Positions 32,455 to 40,414 of a DNA stretch of 64,000 nt are shown piece after piece. Both the position numbers and the translations under genes were made by a program. This stretch comes from an uncultured Coriobacteriia bacterium (GTDB lineage Bacteria > Actinomycetota > Coriobacteriia > Coriobacteriales > QAMH01): the NCBI GenBank assembly GCA_948466335.1, contig CAOKAE010000001.1:226664-290663 (forward strand), given 5' to 3'. Numbering within the stretch: the first letter of the stretch is position 1; every line of letters begins with the position of its first letter. The notes beneath the pieces were generated by a model, which was not told where the DNA came from, did not search any database, and saw nothing but the letters and a program-made list of their open reading frames with translations.

Positions 32455-33576
32455 ATGAACAACGAGGTCAAGGAACTTATTGACAAGATATTCGACGAGG
32501 GGTCGCGTGGTGCCTCACAGCCGCGAGAGGTCATTATCAGGCTGCTCGAACTCGACAGCGCTTCCGAGGAGGTCACGTACCTCAAGCAGAAGGCGGCCGA
32601 ACTCGCCCACATCGCCACAGGCAATAGCGCCTCCATCTCGGGTGCCATCGGCGTCGACCTGTGCAGTTGCGACATGAACTGCAAGTTCTGTTCGTTTGGC
32701 ACCGAGTGGGGTCTCGTCGAGGAGGACATCATCTACTCCAAGGAAGAGATCATCGAGCTCGTGCGCGCCTACGTCGAGGCCGGCGTCACGACCATCACGC
32801 TGCGTTCCACCGAGTTCTACGACCTCAACGTCCTGTCCGAGTGGCTGGCTGACATCCGCGAGGCTGTTCCGGGCAGCTATCTCATCAACCTCAACGTGGG
32901 CGAGATGAGCCCCGCCATGGCCGAGGCGGCTTATCAGGCCGGTGCGACGAGCGCCTACCACGTCATTCGCATGCGCGAGGGCATCGACACGCCCTTCGAT
33001 GTCGACCTGCGCTGGAAGACCGTCGATGCCATCAGCAACTCGCCGCTGCGCTGGCTCACCTGCGTCGAGCCGCTGGGCATTGAGCACACCAACGAGGAGA
33101 TTGCCGATCGCATTCTGGAGAACCTCGCCCATCGCCCTTATGCCATGAGCGTCATGGCCCGCGTCAACGTGCCGGGCACGCCGTTCGAGGGCATGGAAGC
33201 CATCAGCGAGGAGCGCATGCTGCACCTGCTGGCCACGCTGCGCCTCGTCGTGGGCACGAAGGTGCGCAGCTGCGGCATGCACCCGGCAACCCCCGCGGCG
33301 CTCTATGCCGGTGGTAGCAACTTCACCGTCGAGCGCGGTGCCAACCCGCGTGATACGACCTTCAACGAGGACGTGTGGCGCGGCTTCACCGTGGAGGAGG
33401 CCAAGGCCCTCATCGAGGAGGCTGGCTTCGTCTGCCGTCCGGAGAATCCTGATCCGCGCTTCCCGGTCGATGGCAAGCAGTGGTGGAAGGTGGGCGACCC
33501 GGCTGACTACATCATGCCCGATCCCACCGAGAACGCCGGCGCCGGCTGCTGCTGTGGCCCCCGCAAGAAGAAGTAG
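32455..33576 (+). CDS. Radical SAM enzyme, BioB-like, 373 aa
   Basis: The SAM/[4Fe-4S] motif CDMNCKFC (CX3CX2C, about residues 71-78) is preceded by CS. The remainder follows the TIM-barrel pattern of the biotin synthase/HydE/PylB branch (AGVTTITLRSTEF, INLNVGEMSP, RVNVPGTPF). The last residues are AGCCCGPRKKK type, with adjacent cysteines that could hold another cluster or metal. Downstream of an SsuABC-like importer with repeats in between; probably acts on the imported compound. Product unknown. ATG 32455 has an AGAGG site. Confidence 0.88.
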   Translation: MNNEVKELIDKIFDEGSRGASQPREVIIRLLELDSASEEVTYLKQKAAELAHIATGNSASISGAIGVDLCSCDMNCKFCSFGTEWGLVEEDIIYSKEEIIELVRAYVEAGVTTITLRSTEFYDLNVLSEWLADIREAVPGSYLINLNVGEMSPAMAEAAYQAGATSAYHVIRMREGIDTPFDVDLRWKTVDAISNSPLRWLTCVEPLGIEHTNEEIADRILENLAHRPYAMSVMARVNVPGTPFEGMEAISEERMLHLLATLRLVVGTKVRSCGMHPATPAALYAGGSNFTVERGANPRDTTFNEDVWRGFTVEEAKALIEEAGFVCRPENPDPRFPVDGKQWWKVGDPADYIMPDPTENAGAGCCCGPRKKK

Positions 33577-33589
33577 CTGGTGACAAGAA

Positions 33590-33601
33590 GGGGACAGACC
33601 C
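33590..33601 (+). repeat. Single GGGGACAGACCC copy
   Basis: A GGTGACAAGAAGGGG-flanked unit 14 bases after the radical SAM stop and 50 bases before the DUF5714 remnant. Confidence 0.92.
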
Positions 33602-33650
33602 CTGATGGGAGCCGCCGCCCAGGCTGCGGAAAACGCGCTGACAAAGCACC

Positions 33651-33710
33651 GTGGCCAATAACGCCGAATGCCGCAAGCTTGACTGCCCGTGCTTCCCGGT
33701 CAAGCGCTAA
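33651..33710 (+). pseudogene. 3' remnant of a second DUF5714 gene
   Basis: These 60 bases translate to VANNAECRKLDCPCFPVKR plus stop and match the last 20 codons of the intact gene (28940-28999) at 53 of 60 bases. Four of the seven differences are silent third-position changes and the stop is conserved as TAA for TGA. This suggests the lost gene was a separate working paralogue rather than a recent copy. No upstream part of the gene is left: a repeat unit and about 45 unrelated bases precede it. Confidence 0.85.
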
Positions 33711-33793
33711 TTCGCAAACATATTGCTTGACACCCCCGCCCTGCCAAGGGAAGATGCTATCCGTCTATGAGGCGAGAGGGAGGACGAGGCGAT

Positions 33794-34369
33794 ATGAAGA
33801 TGAGGAAACTGCTGACGGTAGCCATCTCTGCAGTTATGGCGTTTTCGCTGTTCGCACTGATTGGCTGCGGTTCGAGCAACCCGGAACAGGTAATCAGGCA
33901 GGGCCTGAGCGAGGAGTTCGACAGCGTAAAGAATCTCAACGAAGATACGCTCGAGGAGCTTGTCGGAAACAGCCTCAACCAGTTCCAGCAATACGGCATC
34001 GACATGAAGGAGTTTCTCCGCTCCTACTTCGATGGCTTCGATTACAGCATCGGCGATATCACCGTCGACGGCGACACCGCAGAGGCCGAAGTCACCATGA
34101 AGATCAAGAGCTACAGCCAGTTCATGGAAGACTACGAAGCTGATGTCAACCAGTACGTTCTCGATCTCCAGAGCAATCCGAGCGCTCTGAGCTCCATGAC
34201 GCAGGAAGACCTGCTGGCCCAACTTGGCCCCATCATGATGGAAACTCTCAAGGACGTTCCCGTCGTCGAGACCGCACCCGTCATCATCGAGTGCACCAAG
34301 AAGGGCAATACCTGGGAAGTGGCTGATTCGGCAGAGCAGGCAATCCAGAGCGCGATGCTGGAGAGCTAG
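33794..34369 (+). CDS. Small lipoprotein, 191 aa
   Basis: Lipobox ALIGC after a hydrophobic signal (Cys about residue 25), then an acidic helical protein. The middle FDYSIGDITVDGDTAEAEVTMKIKSY resembles the beta sheet of DUF-type (NTF2-like/DUF5105-like) secreted lipoproteins common in Gram-positive gut bacteria. Function unknown. ATG 33794 follows GGACGAGGCGAT; the region before it includes a TATTGCTTGACA stretch that may be part of its promoter. Confidence 0.85.
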   Translation: MKMRKLLTVAISAVMAFSLFALIGCGSSNPEQVIRQGLSEEFDSVKNLNEDTLEELVGNSLNQFQQYGIDMKEFLRSYFDGFDYSIGDITVDGDTAEAEVTMKIKSYSQFMEDYEADVNQYVLDLQSNPSALSSMTQEDLLAQLGPIMMETLKDVPVVETAPVIIECTKKGNTWEVADSAEQAIQSAMLES

Positions 34370-34401
34370 GAGCCACCGCAGCTTTTCGCGATTGCCAAGC
34401 A

Positions 34402-34437
34402 GGGCCTCGCCGGTATCGTACCCGCGGGGCCCTTTTC
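34402..34437 (+). terminator. Intrinsic terminator after the lipoprotein gene
   Basis: GGGCC...GGCCC outer stem with further inner pairs (CGG/CCG), ending in TTTTCGTT, 33 bases after the stop. Confidence 0.75.
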
Positions 34438-34482
34438 GTTGGGTCATACGGACCCATCACACGGGGCATTTGTGGAGGACGA

Positions 34483-36519
34483 ATGACTGCAACATGCGAT
34501 AACGGTAGATGTGCGAGCGATAGGGCATGGCACCATGTTGTGTGTCCCGCCAACTGCTCGGATACGTGCTCTGCTCTCGTGCGCGTCGAAGATGGCCGCA
34601 TCGTGGAAGCGCGTGGCGATGAAGCCAATCCCCATACGCGGGGATTTCTTTGCGGGAAGTTCAACGACTTCCTCAGACGCGCCCAGGGGCACGGCCGCAT
34701 CAAAACGCCCCTTGTTCGCACGGCAGCCGGTTTCGAGCCCATCGGCTGGGATGGTGCCCTCGATATGATTGTCGAGCGGTGGCAGCGCGTCATTGCCGAA
34801 TATGGCGCCGAAGCCATTCTGCCGTATTCGTATTCCAGCTCGATGGGCATTGCGAACCGCAATTACGGCGATGCGTTCTTCGCCGCCCTAGGTGCAAGTT
34901 CCCTGCGAAAGACCCTGTGTTACCCCGCGCGTAACGCCGGGCTTTCCCGCGTGCTGGGCGGCGAGCTTGCCACGGCGTTCACCGATGTCGAGAAAAGCGA
35001 TTTGATCGGTCTCTGGGGAGCTGACGTAACCAACGCCCGAGCGCATCTGATACCCGTGCTGCAAGCTGCGCGTCGTCGCGGGGCGCAGGTATGGCTCATT
35101 GACGTGTACGAGAGCCCGGCGGCCCGACTGGCCAATCACACGCTGTGCGTGAAGCCCGGTACCGATGCCTACCTTGCCCTTGGCGTCATCGACATCCTGC
35201 TGCGAGAGGGGCTGCACGATGCCTACTTCTGCGCAGCGCGCGTGGAGGGGCTTGAGGCGCTGCGCGAAAGCGTGCTCGCACGTATTCCCGCGGAGCATGC
35301 GAGCGAGCTTTGCGGTGTCCCGATGCGTGATATGGAAGAGCTTGCCCATAACCTGGCGGCACATCGAAACGCTCTGCTTTACCTCGGATGCGGGTTCTCT
35401 CGCACGCAACATGGTGGCATGGCGAGCGCTTGCATCGCCGCTCTTGGCGCCGTCGCTGGCATCTATGCGCGAGAGGGTGGAGGTATTGCCGCGACCTCGC
35501 AGGCGGGCGCTGCCCTTCCGCTCGATCCCATCACGCGCCCCGATCTCGGGTGTGCCCCGCGTCGCATGATAAACGCGATAGACCTTGGCAGGGCCCTGCT
35601 CGAGGAGCATGACCCGCCCATTCAGTCCCTCTACGTGTACGGCACGAACCCGGCTGTGGTCACCCCCGACCAGACGCGCGTGCTCGAGGGGCTTGCTCGC
35701 GACGACCTGTTCGTGATTGTGCACGAGCAGGTGATGACCGACACCGCCCGAATGGCCGATCTCGTCCTTCCGGCAACGACGGCGTTCGAGCACGACGATG
35801 CGTACAAGGGCTCGACGTTTCCGACGATTCAGCTCGGCCGTGCTTGCATAGAGCCGTATGCGGAAGCTCGTTCCAACAACGATGTCTTTCGAGAGCTCGC
35901 ACGTCGCATGGGGATGGACGAAGCACATCTCGAACGCTCGGATATCGAGCTTGTGGAGGAATCCATCGCCGCGTCGTCATACGGGTTTACCGAAGACGAG
36001 CTACATGACTTTTATGTGGGAAAGCCCGTGGTCATCGTAGGGGAGCGTTTCGCGAGGGAGCGCAGGCGCGATAGCTTTGCCACTCCTTCGGGCAAGGTGG
36101 ACCTCACCTGCATTTGCACCCATGCCGATGAGCTCGGTACTCCCTGGTACGAGCAGCAACCGCGAACTCACGGTGAATTTGCGGTGGTCACCGTGCCTGG
36201 CAAGCACGTGAATTCGTCGGGCATCTACGAAGATGAGGGTTGCGAGCAGACGTTGCTCATGAACCGTGCGGACTTCGAGGAAAGGGAGCTGAAGGCTGGT
36301 CAAAGCGTGCGCCTTGCCAACGAATGGGGCGTGGTGACGTTCTCGGCGCAGCCCAGCGAGGCAGTGCCCGCCGGCGTGCTCGTCGTACCGGGGCTTATGC
36401 CCCTGACGGCAACGGAAGGCGGCTTTGGCATCAACGCCCTGTGCCCCAGCTATCCCACGGATCTGGCCGACGCTTCGACCTATTCCGACATCAGGGCCGA
36501 CTTATCTCCCGAGAAATAG
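34483..36519 (+). CDS. Single-subunit molybdopterin oxidoreductase, 678 aa
   Basis: A more classical DMSO-reductase-family protein than the others here. It has CPANCSDTC (CX3CX3C) with the fourth Cys in GFLCGKF for one [4Fe-4S] cluster, the candidate Mo ligand Cys146 in LCYPARNAG, the MADLVLPATTAFEHDD segment, and a C-terminal dinucleotide-binding domain from about residue 560. No Tat signal and no ferredoxin partner gene next to it. It is shorter than usual (about 100 residues less than the other Moco enzymes). The stop codon TAG runs directly into a repeat unit, so the natural C-terminus may have been trimmed. TGGAGGAC precedes the ATG. Substrate unknown. Confidence 0.9.
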   Translation: MTATCDNGRCASDRAWHHVVCPANCSDTCSALVRVEDGRIVEARGDEANPHTRGFLCGKFNDFLRRAQGHGRIKTPLVRTAAGFEPIGWDGALDMIVERWQRVIAEYGAEAILPYSYSSSMGIANRNYGDAFFAALGASSLRKTLCYPARNAGLSRVLGGELATAFTDVEKSDLIGLWGADVTNARAHLIPVLQAARRRGAQVWLIDVYESPAARLANHTLCVKPGTDAYLALGVIDILLREGLHDAYFCAARVEGLEALRESVLARIPAEHASELCGVPMRDMEELAHNLAAHRNALLYLGCGFSRTQHGGMASACIAALGAVAGIYAREGGGIAATSQAGAALPLDPITRPDLGCAPRRMINAIDLGRALLEEHDPPIQSLYVYGTNPAVVTPDQTRVLEGLARDDLFVIVHEQVMTDTARMADLVLPATTAFEHDDAYKGSTFPTIQLGRACIEPYAEARSNNDVFRELARRMGMDEAHLERSDIELVEESIAASSYGFTEDELHDFYVGKPVVIVGERFARERRRDSFATPSGKVDLTCICTHADELGTPWYEQQPRTHGEFAVVTVPGKHVNSSGIYEDEGCEQTLLMNRADFEERELKAGQSVRLANEWGVVTFSAQPSEAVPAGVLVVPGLMPLTATEGGFGINALCPSYPTDLADASTYSDIRADLSPEK

Positions 36520-36621
36520 GGGACAGACCCCCGATCTCGGCGCAGGTGAGAAAGAGGGGACAGACCCCCCGAATTGCAGACCCTCCCCGAATTGCGGCTA
36601 CTGGAAAGAGGGGACAGACCC
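36519..36621 (+). repeat. Repeat array 18: three plus copies, first touching a stop codon
   Basis: Copies at 36519-36530, 36556-36567 and 36610-36621. The first G of the first copy is the last base of the Moco gene stop codon. Confidence 0.93.
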
Positions 36622-36632
36622 TCGAGCGGCTT

Positions 36633-38291
36633 CTATGCGCTGCGGTTCACGATGAGGCGCTTGCGCAGCTGCGTGGAGATGACCTCGAGAATCACCGAAA
36701 CCGCCAAGCACATGTAGGTGATGAGGCCCACCGCATGCATGCTGAAGTAGAAGTTCGCCGCGAGGAAGAGCTCGTAGCCGATGCCACCCGAGCCGCAGAG
36801 CGCGGCGATGACCACCGTGTTCACGAAATTATTCTCGAAGCGGATGAAGATCCACGAGAGGATGTCGTTTGCCTTTTCGGGAATGACGCAGTGGGTCACG
36901 ATTTCCCACCAGCTCGCGCCCGTGGAGCGCAGGGCATCGAGCGAGCCTTGGTCAAGCTCCTCGAAGGACTCGGAGAATGCCTTCGCGAGAAACGCCACCG
37001 TATGAAACATCATGCCCACGATGCATGCCTCCGCCCCCAGGCTGATCGACACGACGAAGATGAGCACCCAGATGATGGTCGGAATGGCGCGGATGACCGA
37101 AAAGACCAGCTTGATGATGTTGCTCACGACCTTGTTCGAGAGGTTGCACGCAGCGGGCAAGGCAAGGAGCAACGCGAGAATCGAGCCGATGAGTGTCGTG
37201 AGGACGGCGAGCGAGATTGTGAGCACGAGGTCGTTGAATAGCTCGCCCATGGTCCAGTAGCCGTCCGTTCCCGGATGAAACACCATCACGCCAAAGTTGT
37301 TGAAGGCTCCCAAGGTGGCGTTGAGAAGGTTGACCTCGCCGTAGTCCATCTGGGCAAAGCCGTACACCGTCAACACGGCGAGTACTCCGAGGGTGCTCAC
37401 GATGATGACCTTGGACTTCGTCCAGACTCGGGTGACGATTTTGCCATCGCCTGCCACGATACGCTTACGGGGCGCATCGTCGGCCTGAATGATGCGGCGG
37501 CGCACGTAGTTCGACACCGCCTCGCAGCCCATCGCCATGAGGGCGACGCACAGGATGACGAGGCCGGCTGTGTCGTAGCGGAAGGTGCGGTAGTAGAGCT
37601 CGAACACGAAACCGATACCCGAGCCCGTGAGCATGCCGACGAGCGTGGCATCTCGCGTATTCGTCTCGGTCATGTAGAGCAGCCAGCTGATGACCTGCGT
37701 CGAGGTGAGGGGCACGATTGCGTGGGTGATGATCTGCAGCTTCGTCGCGCCAACCGAATACAGGGCCTCGACGGAGCCTTGGGAAATCTCGTCCATGGTC
37801 TCGAGGAACATCCTGGTCAAGAAGCCGAAGCTCTTCATGAAGAGGACGAGGAAGCCGGTGAACTCGCTTTGGCCGAAGGAGAACGTGAGCATGAAGGCCC
37901 AGGCAACGTTGGGGATGTTGCGCGACACGGTTGCGACGCCGCGCACGAACAGACGGACGACGCCACCAAAGCCAACCGGCCTGCAGCCGATGAGTGCGAC
38001 CACGTAAGCGAGTATGGCGGAAACTAAGGCAGCCGCCGCCGCGCCGAGGAAGGTCTTCCACAGGGCAAGTAAAATCTTCGGAAGTTTCTCGAAGGACGAG
38101 AGGGTGGGGGTGAAGTGCTGGAAGGTCCAGACGACGCTGCCCGGCAAGTCCATGAGCGTTTCGATGGGATTGAAGTCGCAGCGCAGGTCACTCAGAATCG
38201 CGATGATGGCAATCGCGATGGTTATCGCGCCTATCTTCAGCTCTCGTTTGAGGAAGTATCGCCGCATGTTTTCGCTGGGCAGATCAGGCAT
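36633..38291 (-). CDS. phnE: Fused double permease of a phosphonate-type ABC importer, 552 aa
   Basis: Two complete PhnE-type permease domains in one chain. The first has its EAA loop in QGSVEALYSVGATKLQIITHAIVP (about residues 150-175), the second in QGSLDALRSTGASWWEIVTHCVIPE (about residue 460). About a dozen membrane segments in total; a 60-residue basic cytoplasmic linker joins the halves. One polypeptide thus replaces the usual permease dimer. ATG 38291 overlaps the end of the ATPase gene by 8 bases and has an upstream AGGA, so translation is coupled. Ligand probably phosphonate, phosphite or a similar oxyanion, from the binding-protein family. Confidence 0.9.
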   Translation of the reverse strand: MPDLPSENMRRYFLKRELKIGAITIAIAIIAILSDLRCDFNPIETLMDLPGSVVWTFQHFTPTLSSFEKLPKILLALWKTFLGAAAAALVSAILAYVVALIGCRPVGFGGVVRLFVRGVATVSRNIPNVAWAFMLTFSFGQSEFTGFLVLFMKSFGFLTRMFLETMDEISQGSVEALYSVGATKLQIITHAIVPLTSTQVISWLLYMTETNTRDATLVGMLTGSGIGFVFELYYRTFRYDTAGLVILCVALMAMGCEAVSNYVRRRIIQADDAPRKRIVAGDGKIVTRVWTKSKVIIVSTLGVLAVLTVYGFAQMDYGEVNLLNATLGAFNNFGVMVFHPGTDGYWTMGELFNDLVLTISLAVLTTLIGSILALLLALPAACNLSNKVVSNIIKLVFSVIRAIPTIIWVLIFVVSISLGAEACIVGMMFHTVAFLAKAFSESFEELDQGSLDALRSTGASWWEIVTHCVIPEKANDILSWIFIRFENNFVNTVVIAALCGSGGIGYELFLAANFYFSMHAVGLITYMCLAVSVILEVISTQLRKRLIVNRSA

Positions 38292-39054
38292 CGAGAAGAT
38301 CCTCGTCTTCATAGACGCCGGCCAGGACATCGTTCGTGAAATCGCACGGCGTTCCCTTGCAGCACTCCTGCCCCTTGGCAATGCCGAAGATGAAGTCGGA
38401 ATACTCGCGCGCGAACTCCACTTGGTGCAAACTGACGAGGCAGGCGATGCCGAGGTCATCGGTAGCCGTGCGCAGCAGGTCCATGACAGTGCGCGAGGTT
38501 TTGGGGTCGAGGCTTGCGATGGGCTCATCGGCGAGGATGAGCGCCGGCTCCTGCACGAGAGCGCGGGCGATGCCGACACGCTGCTTCTGGCCGCCGGATA
38601 GCTGGTCTGCTCGCACGTAGGCGAAGTCGGCCATGCCGACGCGCTCGAGCATGGAGAGGGCCTTCTCCTTGTCCTCCTTGCTAAAGATTCCCAGCGCGCC
38701 TGCTACCGCGTTCTTGTAGCCCAGACGACCTTGGAGCACGTTTTGGATCACCGAGCTGCGCAGCACGAGGTTGTAGTTCTGGAAGACCATGGACATGCGT
38801 CGGCGTTGCGTGCGCAGCCTCTTGCCGCGAAGCTTTGTCATCTCCACGCCATCAAACACGATTGAGCCGGAGCTGGGCTTGATGAGCCCGTTGATGCAGC
38901 GCAGGAGGGTGGACTTTCCCGCCCCGGAGCTGCCTATGACGGATACGAACTCGCCCTCGCCAAGCGCGAGCGAGATGTTGTCGAGGGCAAGGGTCTTGCC
39001 ATCGTAGCTTTTGGAGAGGTTATCTATACGCAAAAGCGTTTCGTTGTCGCGCAC
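38284..39054 (-). CDS. phnC: Phosphonate-type ABC transporter ATPase, 256 aa
   Basis: Walker A GSSGAGKST, signature LSGGQKQRVGIARAL, Walker B ALILADEPIASLD and the PhnC-type Q-loop MVFQNYNLV are intact. I place the start at GTG 39054, with GAAGGAAG just before it, giving MRDNETLLRIDNLSKSYDGK. The frame stays open to 39108, but that extension would be translated from the transcription terminator of the upstream gene and is not plausible. Transcribed after the binding-protein gene, followed by the fused permease. Confidence 0.9.
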   Translation of the reverse strand: MRDNETLLRIDNLSKSYDGKTLALDNISLALGEGEFVSVIGSSGAGKSTLLRCINGLIKPSSGSIVFDGVEMTKLRGKRLRTQRRRMSMVFQNYNLVLRSSVIQNVLQGRLGYKNAVAGALGIFSKEDKEKALSMLERVGMADFAYVRADQLSGGQKQRVGIARALVQEPALILADEPIASLDPKTSRTVMDLLRTATDDLGIACLVSLHQVEFAREYSDFIFGIAKGQECCKGTPCDFTNDVLAGVYEDEDLLDA

Positions 39055-39070
39055 GGCATCTTCCTTCGAA

Positions 39071-39105
39071 TAAAAACGGGCGGCGCTCGTCAAAACGCCG
39101 CCCGT
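39071..39105 (-). terminator. Intrinsic terminator/attenuator between phnD and phnC
   Basis: On the minus strand ACGGGCGGCG and CGCCGCCCGT form a perfect 10-bp stem with a 10-base loop, followed by TTTTTA. It lies 25 bases after the binding-protein stop and 17 bases before the ATPase start. It should keep binding-protein mRNA in excess. Confidence 0.88.
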
Positions 39106-39129
39106 CATTTAAACATATCGAATGCCAGT

Positions 39130-40200
39130 TTACTTCTTGCCGATCAGCTCGCGGTAGTCGTCGTAGTACGAATCGTCGGCGACGACAAAACGAACCGTGC
39201 CGTTCTTGTTCTGCTTGTACTTGCTCTTGTGAGCGGGGTTGTCGGGGTCGACGAAGATGTCCTTGTTGGCGGCGACATCATCGGAGGTCATGTAATCGAT
39301 GATCTGGTCGACGACCTCCTTGGGAAGGGCGCTCGTGTTGATGCAGAACGGGACCGCGGGCACCGGATAGGACTCGACGCAAACAAACTTGGTGCCTGCC
39401 CAGCTTGCGAGCTCGCCCTCAAGGCCCTCCTGGACCTCGTAGACGCAGCCGACCTCGCCATTGGTGCCGGAAACGACGTTGTAGGCGGCGCTCGCGCTCG
39501 TGTTGTCGCAGGAGGCGAGGTTGACGTTGCCACTCGCGACCTGATAGACGCTCAGCGGCTGGCTCGACGCCATGACGACCTTGTCGAAGAACTCGCCGGA
39601 CTCGGCAAAGACGTCGATGTTGTCATAGTTGAGCTTCTGGGCAAAGATCGTGGCCGGGATGACGTAGCCGGAGGTGGAGCTCAGGGACACGAAAGAGTAG
39701 TTCTCGCCCTTCAGCTTGTCGTAGTCGAACGTGCCGTCGGCCTTCAGGTACTTGGACTGCTCACCATCGCGGCATATGATCTGCGAGTAATACGAGACGG
39801 GATTGAGCTTGCCTTCCTTGTCGGAAAGCACGAAGGCGACGTCAATCTCCGGGTTGCGCTCGTGAATCTCGACGTACTCGTCAGCGCCGAGCGACGCAAT
39901 CTGGGCCTGGCCCGAAGAAAGGGCCTCGATGGTCATGTTGTAATCCGTGGTCGTCATGATTTCGCAGGGGATGCCGGTCGCCTCGGTGATGGCGGCGGCC
40001 ATCGAGTCGCGCATGCCCTCGTAATCAGAGCCGGAATTGGAGGGCTCCCAGGCAAAGACGATCTTGTCGGGCTTCTTGGCGGAAGAATCCGAACCCGAGC
40101 TTCCGCATGCAGCGAGTCCGACGGTGAGTGCGCAGGCAAGGACGCCAGTGGCAAGAATCATGCAAAAGCGTCCGGCCTTTGACTTTACACTCTTGAACAC
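39130..40200 (-). CDS. phnD: PhnD-like phosphate/phosphonate-binding lipoprotein, 356 aa
   Basis: Signal peptide with lipobox LAAC, a Ser-rich linker, then the PhnD/TctA-type binding fold (KIVFAWEPSNSGSDYEGMRDSMAAAITEATGIPCEIMTTTDY, FVSLSSTSGYVIPA). It captures the ligand for the PhnC and PhnE proteins encoded downstream. Start is GTG 40200 with AAAGGAG 12 bases upstream. Related to phosphonate, phosphite and methylphosphonate receptors; no phosphonate-breaking enzyme is in the window, so ligand identity is open. Confidence 0.9.
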   Translation of the reverse strand: MFKSVKSKAGRFCMILATGVLACALTVGLAACGSSGSDSSAKKPDKIVFAWEPSNSGSDYEGMRDSMAAAITEATGIPCEIMTTTDYNMTIEALSSGQAQIASLGADEYVEIHERNPEIDVAFVLSDKEGKLNPVSYYSQIICRDGEQSKYLKADGTFDYDKLKGENYSFVSLSSTSGYVIPATIFAQKLNYDNIDVFAESGEFFDKVVMASSQPLSVYQVASGNVNLASCDNTSASAAYNVVSGTNGEVGCVYEVQEGLEGELASWAGTKFVCVESYPVPAVPFCINTSALPKEVVDQIIDYMTSDDVAANKDIFVDPDNPAHKSKYKQNKNGTVRFVVADDSYYDDYRELIGKK

Positions 40201-40414
40201 GAGCTCACGCTCCTTTCGGTAGTCTCTGACACTCTACGAGATGCCAGCGCGCCCACTTCATGCGCTACATTGTAAGAACGCATATATTAGACACGATACT
40301 ATAAGACGAACGCCATTATAGAATATAATCTTGTAATGTATAGTACGAAATCATTTTCCGCGTAAGCACAGAGCTTGCTGGCCTATGCTGGCAGGCAAAG
40401 CGAAGGGTCCGTCA

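Noticed and set aside
39055-39108. N-terminal extension of the phnC reading frame
   Set aside because: It lies across an intrinsic terminator of the upstream gene, and a GTG with a good ribosome site follows.
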